Below, piece by piece: positions 6,955 through 14,806 of a stretch of DNA of 27,321 bases. The stretch comes from CAZMGT01 sp964565895. GTDB lineage: Bacteria; Armatimonadota; Zipacnadia; UBA1398; CAZMGT01. The notes beneath the pieces were generated by a model that was not told where the DNA came from, ran no database searches, and saw nothing but the letters and a program-made list of their open reading frames with translations. How positions within the stretch are numbered: the stretch's first letter is position 1; every line of letters begins with the position of its first letter. The position numbers and the translations under genes were made by a program. Location of the stretch: NCBI GenBank assembly GCA_964565895.1, contig CAZMGT010000053.1, forward strand, positions 1 through 27,321, given 5' to 3'.

Positions 6955-8475
6955 ATGAGCTGCCTGGCAATTGCCGCCTTCGCCCTGCCCGCCCTGTGCG
7001 CCCTGGGGCAGGCCGCGCCCGAGGTGCCCTTGTATGGGGTTTACGAGCTGGCGTTCGATGGGCCGCAGGGCGTGCCGTTTCCCGCGCGCGACATAACTCT
7101 CGTTTGCACATGGGTCGGCCCCGCTGGCCAGCGCCTGCGCATCTTTGGCTTCTGGGACGGCGGGGCAACGTGGCGCTGCCGCTTTTGCCCCACAGCGGTG
7201 GGGCGGTGGCGCCTGGAGCGGGTGGAGGCCAACGATGCTAAGCTGCGCGGGCAGCACGAGGGGCTTGTTCTGCGCTGCAGCCCCTCGGCGCTGCATGGGT
7301 TCTGGGTCGCCCACGGCCGCTGGTGGAGGCGTTCGGACGGCACATATCAATACTTCGTCGGAAACACGCACTACACGTTCCTCACCAACCCGCCGGAGCA
7401 AATTGTCCGCGACCTTGAGGCCAACCGGCCATATTTCGGCAAGGTGCGCTTTAGCGTCTGCGGCGACCGCTACGAGGACCCCAACCTAAAGGCCTTCTTA
7501 AAGCCCAACGGCGAGCAAACGAACGAAGCGCAATACTCCTATTCCCCCAACCCGCGCTATTTTCAGGAGCGCGTAGACGTTGCCGTGCGCAAGGGCTTTG
7601 CCTTGGACCTTATCTGCGACCTCATCCTTAGCGGGCCGGACAAGCACCGCCGGCAGATTGAAAACGAGGCCTACCTGCGCTATGTCGCGGCGCGCTATGG
7701 CTCGTTTCCCAACGTGTGGTTTTGCCTGGCCAACGAGTGGGACGAAGTCTATCGCGCGGAGCAGATAAAAGCGTTCGGCGAGACCCTCCGCCGTTATCTT
7801 CCCTATCCCACGCCGGTGTCCGTCCACTCCACCTCGCGCGAGCTGTGGAATCCCGCGCTTAACGGCGACTGGTGCGACCACGCGACCATTCAAAAGAAGC
7901 TCAAGGACCTGTCCGACTCGGCGAACTACATTGCCCGCGCGTTTGCCGCGTTTCCCGGGCATCCGGTAATCAACGACGAGAACAGCTACCAGGGCCGCGG
8001 CGACGGCCACAGCGAGGCGGACACCATCGAGGCCATTTTCGGCAGCTTTATGGGCGGGGGCTATGCCACGACGGGCGAGAAGCCGAAAAACAAGCAGGGG
8101 CAATACTTCCACGGACACTTCGACCCTAAACAGCACAGCGCCGCGGACAACCTTAAGTTCCTCGTCGACTACATTAACGCAAACATTACCTTCTGGCAGC
8201 TCGCGCCCGGCGACCCGGAGGCGATCTTTCGCATCGCCCCCGGCTTTCGCGTGCTCTCCAACCCGGGGCACGAGTATGTCGTCGGCTGCGACGCGCCGGC
8301 GGAGATGTCCGTAAACTTGCCCGCGGGAGCGTGGCGGGTAACGAAGGTTAACCTGTTCGCCAAGACGGCGGAGGTTATCGCCAAGGCGGCGCGGGGAAGG
8401 TTTGCCTTCGCCGCAGATGACGTGCGCGCGGAGATGTTTCATTTCCTTAACGCAGAGAACCCGCCCGCGCGCTAG
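6955..8475 (+). CDS. Exported DUF5060/DUF4038 glycoside hydrolase (GH140-like)
   Basis: Predicted secreted glycosidase of 506 residues. After a signal peptide (about 1-20, ending near GQA|AP) comes a DUF5060 beta-sandwich (about 24-115; LYGVYELAFDGPQ, RIFGFWDGGATWRCRF). A DUF4038-type TIM barrel follows from GTYQYFVGNTHYTFL onward, and a small C-terminal beta domain. The clan GH-A acid/base is probably Glu261 (WFCLANEWDE). The nucleophile is probably Glu342 (VINDENSYQGRG). Characterised DUF4038 proteins include GH140 apiosidases acting on rhamnogalacturonan-II; whether this one shares that activity is inference. The ATG at 6955 is chosen because the signal peptide starts there and GGAG stands upstream. 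Its stop codon shares a CTAG with the convergent enolase-superfamily gene. Context with a PL11 lyase suggests pectin breakdown. Confidence 0.82.
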   Translation: MSCLAIAAFALPALCALGQAAPEVPLYGVYELAFDGPQGVPFPARDITLVCTWVGPAGQRLRIFGFWDGGATWRCRFCPTAVGRWRLERVEANDAKLRGQHEGLVLRCSPSALHGFWVAHGRWWRRSDGTYQYFVGNTHYTFLTNPPEQIVRDLEANRPYFGKVRFSVCGDRYEDPNLKAFLKPNGEQTNEAQYSYSPNPRYFQERVDVAVRKGFALDLICDLILSGPDKHRRQIENEAYLRYVAARYGSFPNVWFCLANEWDEVYRAEQIKAFGETLRRYLPYPTPVSVHSTSRELWNPALNGDWCDHATIQKKLKDLSDSANYIARAFAAFPGHPVINDENSYQGRGDGHSEADTIEAIFGSFMGGGYATTGEKPKNKQGQYFHGHFDPKQHSAADNLKFLVDYINANITFWQLAPGDPEAIFRIAPGFRVLSNPGHEYVVGCDAPAEMSVNLPAGAWRVTKVNLFAKTAEVIAKAARGRFAFAADDVRAEMFHFLNAENPPAR

Positions 8476-9734
8476 GCGGTTTTCAGCGCGCTTTTGCGGA
8501 CAAGCTCGCGCAGCTTCGCCTCGTCCACCTCGATCCCCAGCCCCGGCCCCTCAGGCACCTCAAGCAAGCCGCCCTTTGGCTTAAACGGCCGCTTAATGAC
8601 GCTTGCCCCGAGAAACTGCGGGCCGTTTAGCGCCGCGGGAAACTTCAGCCCATAGGCCCCGTAAAGCGCGAGGCTCGCCGCGAGGGAAATGTCCGGGTCG
8701 GTTAGCCCGCTGCCTAGGAAAAGCAGCCCTGCGGCCTCGAGGATCTCAATTTGCTGCCGCGCGGGGAGCAGCCCCCCGCAGCGCGCGGGCTTCATGGCCA
8801 CGCCGTCGAGCATCCCCAGGCGGATGAACTCCAGCAGGTCCGTGGGCGAAATTACGCCCTCGTCCATGACAATGGGGATGGGCGACTTTTTGCGCAGCTC
8901 CTGATAGCCGGCGATGTGGTTCGGGCGCAGGGGCTCCTCGAGGACATCCACGCCGGCGTCGGCGAGCTTGGGGATAACCTCCAGCGCCGTGGCCAGGTCG
9001 TAGCCTCCGTTGGCGTCGGCCCACAAAAAGCCCTCGGGCACGCGCCGCTTGACAATGCGGCACATCTCTACGTCGAACTTGGGGTCTGGGGCAACCTTAA
9101 CGTTAAAGTTGCGATAGCCCAGGTTCCACCCCTTTTCGATAAGCGGCTCTACCTCGTCCAGCGTTTTCGGGTTGAGCGTCCAGCTAATGGTTAGCGGGCC
9201 GCCGCGCGGCCGGCCCCAGCGCTGGGCAAGCGACTGCCCGGAGAGCTTGCCCGCGAGATCGTGCAGGGCAATGTCCAACCCCGCGCGGGTAATGGGCATT
9301 CCCGTGGTAAACCCGGGGGCCACGGCCTTGTTCATCGCCTCGTGCGCGCCGGCGAGGTCGAATGGATCGCGGCCGATGAGCGCCGGCGCGAGGTAGTGCT
9401 CGATGGTGCTCGTCGCCGCCTCGAGCGTCTCATAGGCCCACTTGGGGATAGGCACGCTCTCGCCCCAGCCCACTGTGCCGTCGTCGGCAGTGATTTTGAC
9501 GATTACCGCGGGGCGGCCCGTGGCCCCTCCCGGGCCCTCGAAGAACTTAAAGCGCATAACCATGGGGTAGCGCACGGGAAACACTTCGACCCGCGCGATC
9601 TTCGGCGTGCGCGAGGCAGCCTCGGCGACGAGCCGGGGCAGGGCCATGCCCCCGACGAGCGTCGCCCCCAACGCCTTCAAGAACTTTCTGCGGCGAGCGC
9701 CACGCCGCCCGCCGCGCCCCTGGGCAGCAGCCAT
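8472..9734 (-). CDS. Tat-targeted enolase-superfamily enzyme (mandelate racemase / muconate lactonizing type)
   Basis: A sugar-acid dehydratase, epimerase or cycloisomerase-type enzyme of 420 residues. An N-terminal RRRKFLKALGATLVGGMALP segment looks like a Tat signal. The capping domain spans about 45-165 and the barrel about 170-400. Metal ligands fit the family: Asp240 (WADANGGY), Glu266 (LEEPL) and Asp291 (MDEGV). The second-strand K-x-K motif reads N211-V-K213, so its first lysine is absent. Lys315 (AMKPARCGG) fits the MLE-subgroup base on the sixth strand. The specific reaction is not predictable. It is last in the minus-strand run, 38 bases after the second FucI-like gene. The ribosome site is weak (GGGAACGGGA). 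Export of this normally cytoplasmic enzyme is unusual, and the twin-arginine motif should be confirmed because the N-terminus is very basic. Confidence 0.88.
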   Translation of the reverse strand: MAAAQGRGGRRGARRRKFLKALGATLVGGMALPRLVAEAASRTPKIARVEVFPVRYPMVMRFKFFEGPGGATGRPAVIVKITADDGTVGWGESVPIPKWAYETLEAATSTIEHYLAPALIGRDPFDLAGAHEAMNKAVAPGFTTGMPITRAGLDIALHDLAGKLSGQSLAQRWGRPRGGPLTISWTLNPKTLDEVEPLIEKGWNLGYRNFNVKVAPDPKFDVEMCRIVKRRVPEGFLWADANGGYDLATALEVIPKLADAGVDVLEEPLRPNHIAGYQELRKKSPIPIVMDEGVISPTDLLEFIRLGMLDGVAMKPARCGGLLPARQQIEILEAAGLLFLGSGLTDPDISLAASLALYGAYGLKFPAALNGPQFLGASVIKRPFKPKGGLLEVPEGPGLGIEVDEAKLRELVRKSALKTA

Positions 9735-9772
9735 TGTCCCGTTCCCCCAGGCGCCCGCGCTCGCGGGCTGTG

Positions 9773-11197
9773 CTAGGCCTCGTGCACGAGGTTAATGCCT
9801 GCGAAGCGGCAGAACCGCTTGAGGTCGGCGACGAGGTCGCCGTAGCAGGTCACGCGGTGCAGCCCGCCCGTCCAGTTTTGCCACAACTTCTCCGCGTCGC
9901 CGTGCACCTTAACGGTGATCTTCGTGCGGCAGCCGCGCTCCGTCTCCGGCGTGTCTACGATCTCGCCGGTGAAGTAGACCATCGTGTCCAAGCCAAGAAG
10001 CTTCGCCTGGGTGACCACCTGCCCCACGCGCATGCGCACCTGGGGCACGGCGCCCTCCTGCCGCTCCATAATCGTGCGCAGCTTATACGGCGCCGCCGGC
10101 CCGTTCGGCCCGTCCATCTTCCGCGTCCCCAGGCAGTGCGCGAGGATAATGTTCTCGCCGTCCATCGTCGGGTCGCTGATGAACCCCGGCCGACCGACCA
10201 GCCCCTGGTAGATGATGAACGTTAGCGCGCTCTGCAGGTCGGACTCGCAGATCCCGGCAAGCCCCATGTCGTTCAGCCGCACAAACCCGATGCACGGAAA
10301 CGCGGGCAGGCGGTGATACATCGTCCCGTAGCAGTCCACGGTGATGACCGTGGCCTGCTCCTCGTCGAGCAGCCGCTGAAAGGCCAGGGCGAGCTTGCAC
10401 GAGCGGAAGATCTCCTCCTCCGAGGGCTCGACGACGGCCTCGGCGCCGGCGATCCACCGCCGCGCCTCCTCGCGCGCGGCATCGTCGGGCACGGCGTTAT
10501 ACGCGGCGAGCACCCGCTCGCGCCCAACCTGGACGACTTCCGTGCCGAACTTTTGCTTTATCCCGTCTAAGTAGCTGCGCGACAGCCTGCGCGAGGTAAC
10601 GTTGAGGATCTTCGCCTCGCGCAGGTGGTGCAGCGCGCGGAACGGGCGCACCGCTGCGGCAAGCTGGCTCAGGTCGCTCGTGAGAATGCACTCCAGCTTC
10701 GCCCCCGCCTCCTGCTGGCGCAGGGCGCCGAAGCTCGTCCACTCGTGCCCCGAATATGGCGCGGCGAAGAGCACCGTGGGCCGGCCGACCTTAAGCAGCT
10801 CGCCGAGCATGCCCCTGATCCCCATGGACAGGTGAATGGCCAAAATCCCGTCCACCGCGGCGAGCTGGCCTGACAGCTCGCGGATATGGCTCGGGTTTGT
10901 CGCTAAGCGGTCCACGACGAAGTCGATGTCGCGAAACTCCTCGCGCATGCGCGTAAACTCGCGCTGGTAGCGCTGGACTTCCAAGGGCAGCTTAAGGTTG
11001 GGGTTGGGCCAGTGCGCCCCGGGTCGGCCCATGAAAATCCGCGCCACCTTAACCTTCGTCTTGCGGCACCCCGGGCTAATGAGCGCTGGTGGGGCAAACG
11101 CTCCCTCGCTGGCCAGCGCCCCCAATCCCCCCAAGCACATGGCGCAGCTTGCCGCGCCAAGCTTAAGAAACTCCCTCCGGCCGATGTTTTTCGCCAT
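9773..11197 (-). CDS. Tat-targeted L-fucose isomerase-like protein (copy 2)
   Basis: A protein of 474 residues related to the L-fucose/L-arabinose isomerase superfamily (aldose-ketose isomerases using a divalent metal). It begins with a clear twin-arginine signal (NIGRREFLKLGAAS), so it should act in the periplasm. Family-like segments are VITVDCYGTMYHRLPAFPC, the acidic LNDMGLAGICESD block (metal-ligand region) and the C-terminal GGLHRVTCYGD with its His. The start at ATG 11197 has GGGGAGG eight bases upstream; an upstream in-frame start would add 33 residues before the signal. It lies 62 bases after copy 1 and 38 before the enolase-superfamily gene, same strand. Copy 1 shares the same architecture but is clearly diverged. 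Activity and sugar are unknown. Confidence 0.8.
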   Translation of the reverse strand: MAKNIGRREFLKLGAASCAMCLGGLGALASEGAFAPPALISPGCRKTKVKVARIFMGRPGAHWPNPNLKLPLEVQRYQREFTRMREEFRDIDFVVDRLATNPSHIRELSGQLAAVDGILAIHLSMGIRGMLGELLKVGRPTVLFAAPYSGHEWTSFGALRQQEAGAKLECILTSDLSQLAAAVRPFRALHHLREAKILNVTSRRLSRSYLDGIKQKFGTEVVQVGRERVLAAYNAVPDDAAREEARRWIAGAEAVVEPSEEEIFRSCKLALAFQRLLDEEQATVITVDCYGTMYHRLPAFPCIGFVRLNDMGLAGICESDLQSALTFIIYQGLVGRPGFISDPTMDGENIILAHCLGTRKMDGPNGPAAPYKLRTIMERQEGAVPQVRMRVGQVVTQAKLLGLDTMVYFTGEIVDTPETERGCRTKITVKVHGDAEKLWQNWTGGLHRVTCYGDLVADLKRFCRFAGINLVHEA

Positions 11198-11259
11198 TTT
11201 CCTCGCCTCCCCAACTGCCTTTGCTGGCGCCGCGGGTAGCCAAGCCGGCGTCTGGCGGC

Positions 11260-12732
11260 CTAAATGTGCACCCACTCCAGCCCGAAGAGCTGGCAAAAGT
11301 CGCGCAACTGCTGGTAGTGGTCGCCGTAGAAGAGCAACTGATGGAACCCGCGGCAGTCGCGCACATTAGCGTGGCCGTAGATCCTGGCCACAACGTTGTT
11401 GCAGCAGCCGCCAATGGGCGGCGAAGCGCTGCCGATACCCGTGGTGAGGTTGCCCACCACGCGCCCCCGACCGATGAGCAGCCGCGACGGCCCCTCGAAG
11501 TCCACGATGGTAATCATCTGCCCCTCGCGCCAGAGGACCTGCACACCCACGCCAATACGCTTGTCCGTCTTGCGATACCAGTGGTGCGGGCGCAGGATGA
11601 ACGGCTCCGACGGTTTATCGATCCCCCGCAGCTTCGTGGCGCACATGCAGTGCGAGCCGATAAACAGGTTCGTCTCCGTGTCCGGCACGGGGTCCTGTTG
11701 AAAGCCGGGGCGGTCGAACAGATACTCCACAAGCATGTGCGCGAGCATGGCGTTCATGTCCGCCTCGCACGCGGCAGGCACGCCCTCGTCCAGCAGCAGC
11801 GACCAGCCCACGCACGGCACGCCCCCCAGCGGCCCGATGTTCCCCAAGCAGTCCATGGTAATCGCGTTGCCGCCCTCGTCCTCGAGGATCTTGCGCGCAG
11901 TGACGTACGTGCGGTAGGCAAAAAGAATGTCGTCCTCGCTCACGAGAACGACCTCGCGCGCTCGCGCGGCATACTCTGCCGCCGCGCGCCGGATCTCCTC
12001 CGTGGGCTGAATCTTGTTGAACACCTCGACGAAGTATCCCCGGGGCAGCGTGCGCACCTTCGTTCCAAACCCGGGCATTTCGGAGTCACGCGTCTTCGTG
12101 CCCCGCAGGACAACGATCTTCGCCTCGCGCATCTGGCGCATGGCCTTGAGCATCTTTAGCCCAAAACGCACGGAGTTCATCCCCGCAATCGACGACACGC
12201 CGTATACGCCGACCAGGCGCGAGGGGGCGGAGAAGTTCGTGTGAAACGCCGTGCCCATCGGGGCATAGATAATCGTTGGGATACCCGAGGCGGTAAACGG
12301 CTCAACCGCGCCCCACACCCTGCGGTGAAGCAAAACAAGGACCGTGCCGTCGGGCCGCTGCGCGTTAAGCTTCTCCGCAACCTTCGCCGCGCCCGCCTTG
12401 TCATAGACCGGCTCCTGCTCGAAGGTAATGTTTATCCCGAGCTGGCGGGCGACGGCTTGAAGATCGGCGGTGTATTTCTTGCGATGGGCCTCAGGGTCCC
12501 AAAACCCGCCGGGCCAGGAGCGCGAGTCGCCCCTAAGCCTTAGGAAGACAACGCGAACCGAGGTATCGCGCGCCTGGGGAATAAGCGACTTGCGCTCTTG
12601 TGCGGCAAGAGCTTCCTCGAAAAACGCCTGCGCGGCAAGCTGCGCGGCGGCGGGAATAAGCGGCAGGCGCGCGAGAAAATCGCGCCGGCTCAGCCCCCCT
12701 CGCCCCGAGCAGCCACGGCATGGTCCACCCAT
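11260..12732 (-). CDS. Tat-targeted L-fucose isomerase-like protein (copy 1)
   Basis: A 490-residue paralogue of the downstream gene, again with a twin-arginine motif (GLSRRDFLARLPLIPAAAQ). Shared landmarks are a GNAITMDCLGNIG segment, the block LLLDEGVPAACEADMNAML corresponding to LNDMGLAGICESD in copy 2, and a C-terminal FHQLLFYGDHYQQLRDF with the matching His. These fit the metal-binding parts of the L-fucose isomerase fold. The start at ATG 12732 is preceded by a strong GAAGGAGG seven bases away; a 20-residue longer frame lacks this. Cysteines before the signal (GGPCRGCSGRG) are notable but unexplained. The gene follows the DUF6785-type membrane protein by 64 bases. Tandem copies suggest two related substrates or a heteromer; this is inference. 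Confidence 0.8.
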   Translation of the reverse strand: MGGPCRGCSGRGGLSRRDFLARLPLIPAAAQLAAQAFFEEALAAQERKSLIPQARDTSVRVVFLRLRGDSRSWPGGFWDPEAHRKKYTADLQAVARQLGINITFEQEPVYDKAGAAKVAEKLNAQRPDGTVLVLLHRRVWGAVEPFTASGIPTIIYAPMGTAFHTNFSAPSRLVGVYGVSSIAGMNSVRFGLKMLKAMRQMREAKIVVLRGTKTRDSEMPGFGTKVRTLPRGYFVEVFNKIQPTEEIRRAAAEYAARAREVVLVSEDDILFAYRTYVTARKILEDEGGNAITMDCLGNIGPLGGVPCVGWSLLLDEGVPAACEADMNAMLAHMLVEYLFDRPGFQQDPVPDTETNLFIGSHCMCATKLRGIDKPSEPFILRPHHWYRKTDKRIGVGVQVLWREGQMITIVDFEGPSRLLIGRGRVVGNLTTGIGSASPPIGGCCNNVVARIYGHANVRDCRGFHQLLFYGDHYQQLRDFCQLFGLEWVHI

Positions 12733-12796
12733 TGCTGCGCCTCCTTCGCGAGCAAATGCCAGGCACTCTTTCCGCGCTCTTTTCAAGAACACCTTG

Positions 12797-14734
12797 TCAT
12801 TCGATTACCAGGACGCCCTCGATAGGCACGAAGTAGTGGTAGATCGTCCAGAACAAAAGCACCATGGCGTTGCCCACAATAATCCCAAACGCCGCGGGGC
12901 GGAAGCGAAGGTAGGCCTTGATGCCTCCTAGGCGCAGCAGAACGTACTTCACCAGCCACCCCACGAAAATGGAAAAACCATAGCGGTCCATCATAAACTG
13001 CGGGCCGAGCGTCGCCGCGTAGGCCAACGGCTGAAACGGCCAGCGCAAAATGTGCAGGCGCAGCAGCCAAAGCATGCCCGCAATCGCCGCCCCGGAAAGC
13101 ATGTTCGCGTACATCCCGCGGTCAAACGGCGTGCGCCGGGCGACGAGGGTGTCGATCTGCAGAGGGAGGTTGTCCGCCGCGTTGCGCGGCCACCAGCCGA
13201 GGTTCGGCACGGAGTAGGAGTAAATAGCATAAAGCGAGGGGAGATGACTGGAGAACAGCCCCACGACGAGCGCGGCAACCATGAGCCAAAACACCGTCCG
13301 CGCGCGCAACTGTCCCAGCTCGGCCATCTTGTAGCCCTGGAGGATATTGGCCATGGTGCACGAGGCCGAGTCTTGAATCTTCCACCCCATATAGCACACG
13401 GCGGTAATCGCCTGCGGGTTAAGCGCGTTCTCCGGCCAAGCGCGGACGACAAAGTCCTGCGGCCCGCCGATGGGCGTCCACACGGCAAACAGGCCGGACT
13501 CCGCGACGAGGCGCGACAGGGTAATGATCGCCGCGCAATACAGGGCAAGCATGGCCAAAGCCATGGGCACGTTTGCTCCGGCGCAGACACCCCAGCCCAC
13601 AAACACCGCCGCGGATAAGAACAGGCCAAACACCGCCATGCGCGGGGAGACGGGCTGGCGCTCGGGGTCGTCCTCCGCCCTGCGCGCAACCGCCGCGCGA
13701 AACATCTCGGCAATCCGCCGGCGCGCCGCCCAAACGCAGAGCACGGCGAGGAACAGATATGCTCCAATCCCCTGCTGCGTGAAAAACTGGGGGTGGTCCG
13801 TGAGCCCGCGCGCGTCGCGAAAGACAAGAACAAAGCGGCGAAAAATCCAGAAAAACCACAGGCTAAAACCCGTGTCCACCGGGATAAGATAGGCCGTGCC
13901 CATGGTCTCGAAATAGACCATATAGGGCAGATAGTTAAAGTTCGCCCAGGGGCCCCCTTCGAAAATGCGCCCGATGTTTTTGTTTAGGTTTATCGGCCCG
14001 ATAAATGGGTAGTAGTGGCTGAGGGCGTTTTTTGTGTGCACGATTACGGGAATGGCGAACATCAGCCAAAACCAGCGATCGCGAAACACGCTGGGGACGA
14101 TCTCCTGCGGCGAGGAGTACCTTGTTACCTCAACGGGGACCTGGGAGAGGGGATAGGTCAGACGCTCGTCGTCCCAGCGGCGGCGGAGGAGGGCGCCGAG
14201 GAAAAGCTGCACGCCGAAGATGGCCAGCAAATACGGCGTCCAAGCGAGCAGCGGCTTTATCCAAGGCAGATAGGGATAGGGCTCGAAGTCCGGCACGCCG
14301 TGAAAGGCATAGCTGATCACCGGGCTTTCCCCGTCGAGCGAGGGGACCATCCAGGGCTTGATGTACGGCAAGACGTTTTCGGCAAACGTATTCTCCGGCG
14401 CCGCGTAATATTGCGAGCCGATCATTCCCAGGTAGAGGTAGGTCACGAGCTGCTGGCCGGGCAGGCCGGCCATGACGAGGATGGCCACGTAGATAAACGC
14501 AAGCTGGCCCCCTGAAAACGGCCGCTTGCGCCCCAACGCACTGCACACCGCGTTTACGATGATTAGCAAAACGACGCAAAAAACGGCCACCCGCGGCAGG
14601 TGCCCCAGGCCCACTAGGTCGTAGCGCACAAGCGCCGAAAACGCCCCGCCCGAGGCCACCGCAATAACCAGGATAATTGCCACAACGCCCGTGAGGACGT
14701 TCAGCCGGGCGCGCTGCTCGTCGCTCATGTGCAT
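12797..14734 (-). CDS. Large multi-pass membrane protein, DUF6785/DUF6784 type (putative transporter)
   Basis: An integral inner-membrane protein of 645 residues with roughly 12-14 hydrophobic helices spread over its length. I recall the same pattern from proteins annotated DUF6785/DUF6784, which resemble oligopeptide-transporter-like permeases and often lie in sugar utilisation loci of Planctomycetes-like bacteria. Visible landmarks include AFIYVAILVMAGLPGQQLVTY near residues 75-95, the RRRWDDERLTYPLSQVPVE loop, and SRLVAESGLFAVWTPIGGP near the middle. Its job as importer of the sugar products is inferred from position between the sulfatase-like and isomerase genes. I start at ATG 14734 with GGGA upstream; ATG 14728 two codons later is equally possible. 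No energy-coupling or ABC domain is present. Confidence 0.75.
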   Translation of the reverse strand: MHMSDEQRARLNVLTGVVAIILVIAVASGGAFSALVRYDLVGLGHLPRVAVFCVVLLIIVNAVCSALGRKRPFSGGQLAFIYVAILVMAGLPGQQLVTYLYLGMIGSQYYAAPENTFAENVLPYIKPWMVPSLDGESPVISYAFHGVPDFEPYPYLPWIKPLLAWTPYLLAIFGVQLFLGALLRRRWDDERLTYPLSQVPVEVTRYSSPQEIVPSVFRDRWFWLMFAIPVIVHTKNALSHYYPFIGPINLNKNIGRIFEGGPWANFNYLPYMVYFETMGTAYLIPVDTGFSLWFFWIFRRFVLVFRDARGLTDHPQFFTQQGIGAYLFLAVLCVWAARRRIAEMFRAAVARRAEDDPERQPVSPRMAVFGLFLSAAVFVGWGVCAGANVPMALAMLALYCAAIITLSRLVAESGLFAVWTPIGGPQDFVVRAWPENALNPQAITAVCYMGWKIQDSASCTMANILQGYKMAELGQLRARTVFWLMVAALVVGLFSSHLPSLYAIYSYSVPNLGWWPRNAADNLPLQIDTLVARRTPFDRGMYANMLSGAAIAGMLWLLRLHILRWPFQPLAYAATLGPQFMMDRYGFSIFVGWLVKYVLLRLGGIKAYLRFRPAAFGIIVGNAMVLLFWTIYHYFVPIEGVLVIE

Positions 14735-14806
14735 CCGTGCTTTCCCAGCGCCCACGGCGGAAAAACAAAGTCCCCCTGTCCCCCGCACTCTGTCTTCCGC
14801 TTGCGC

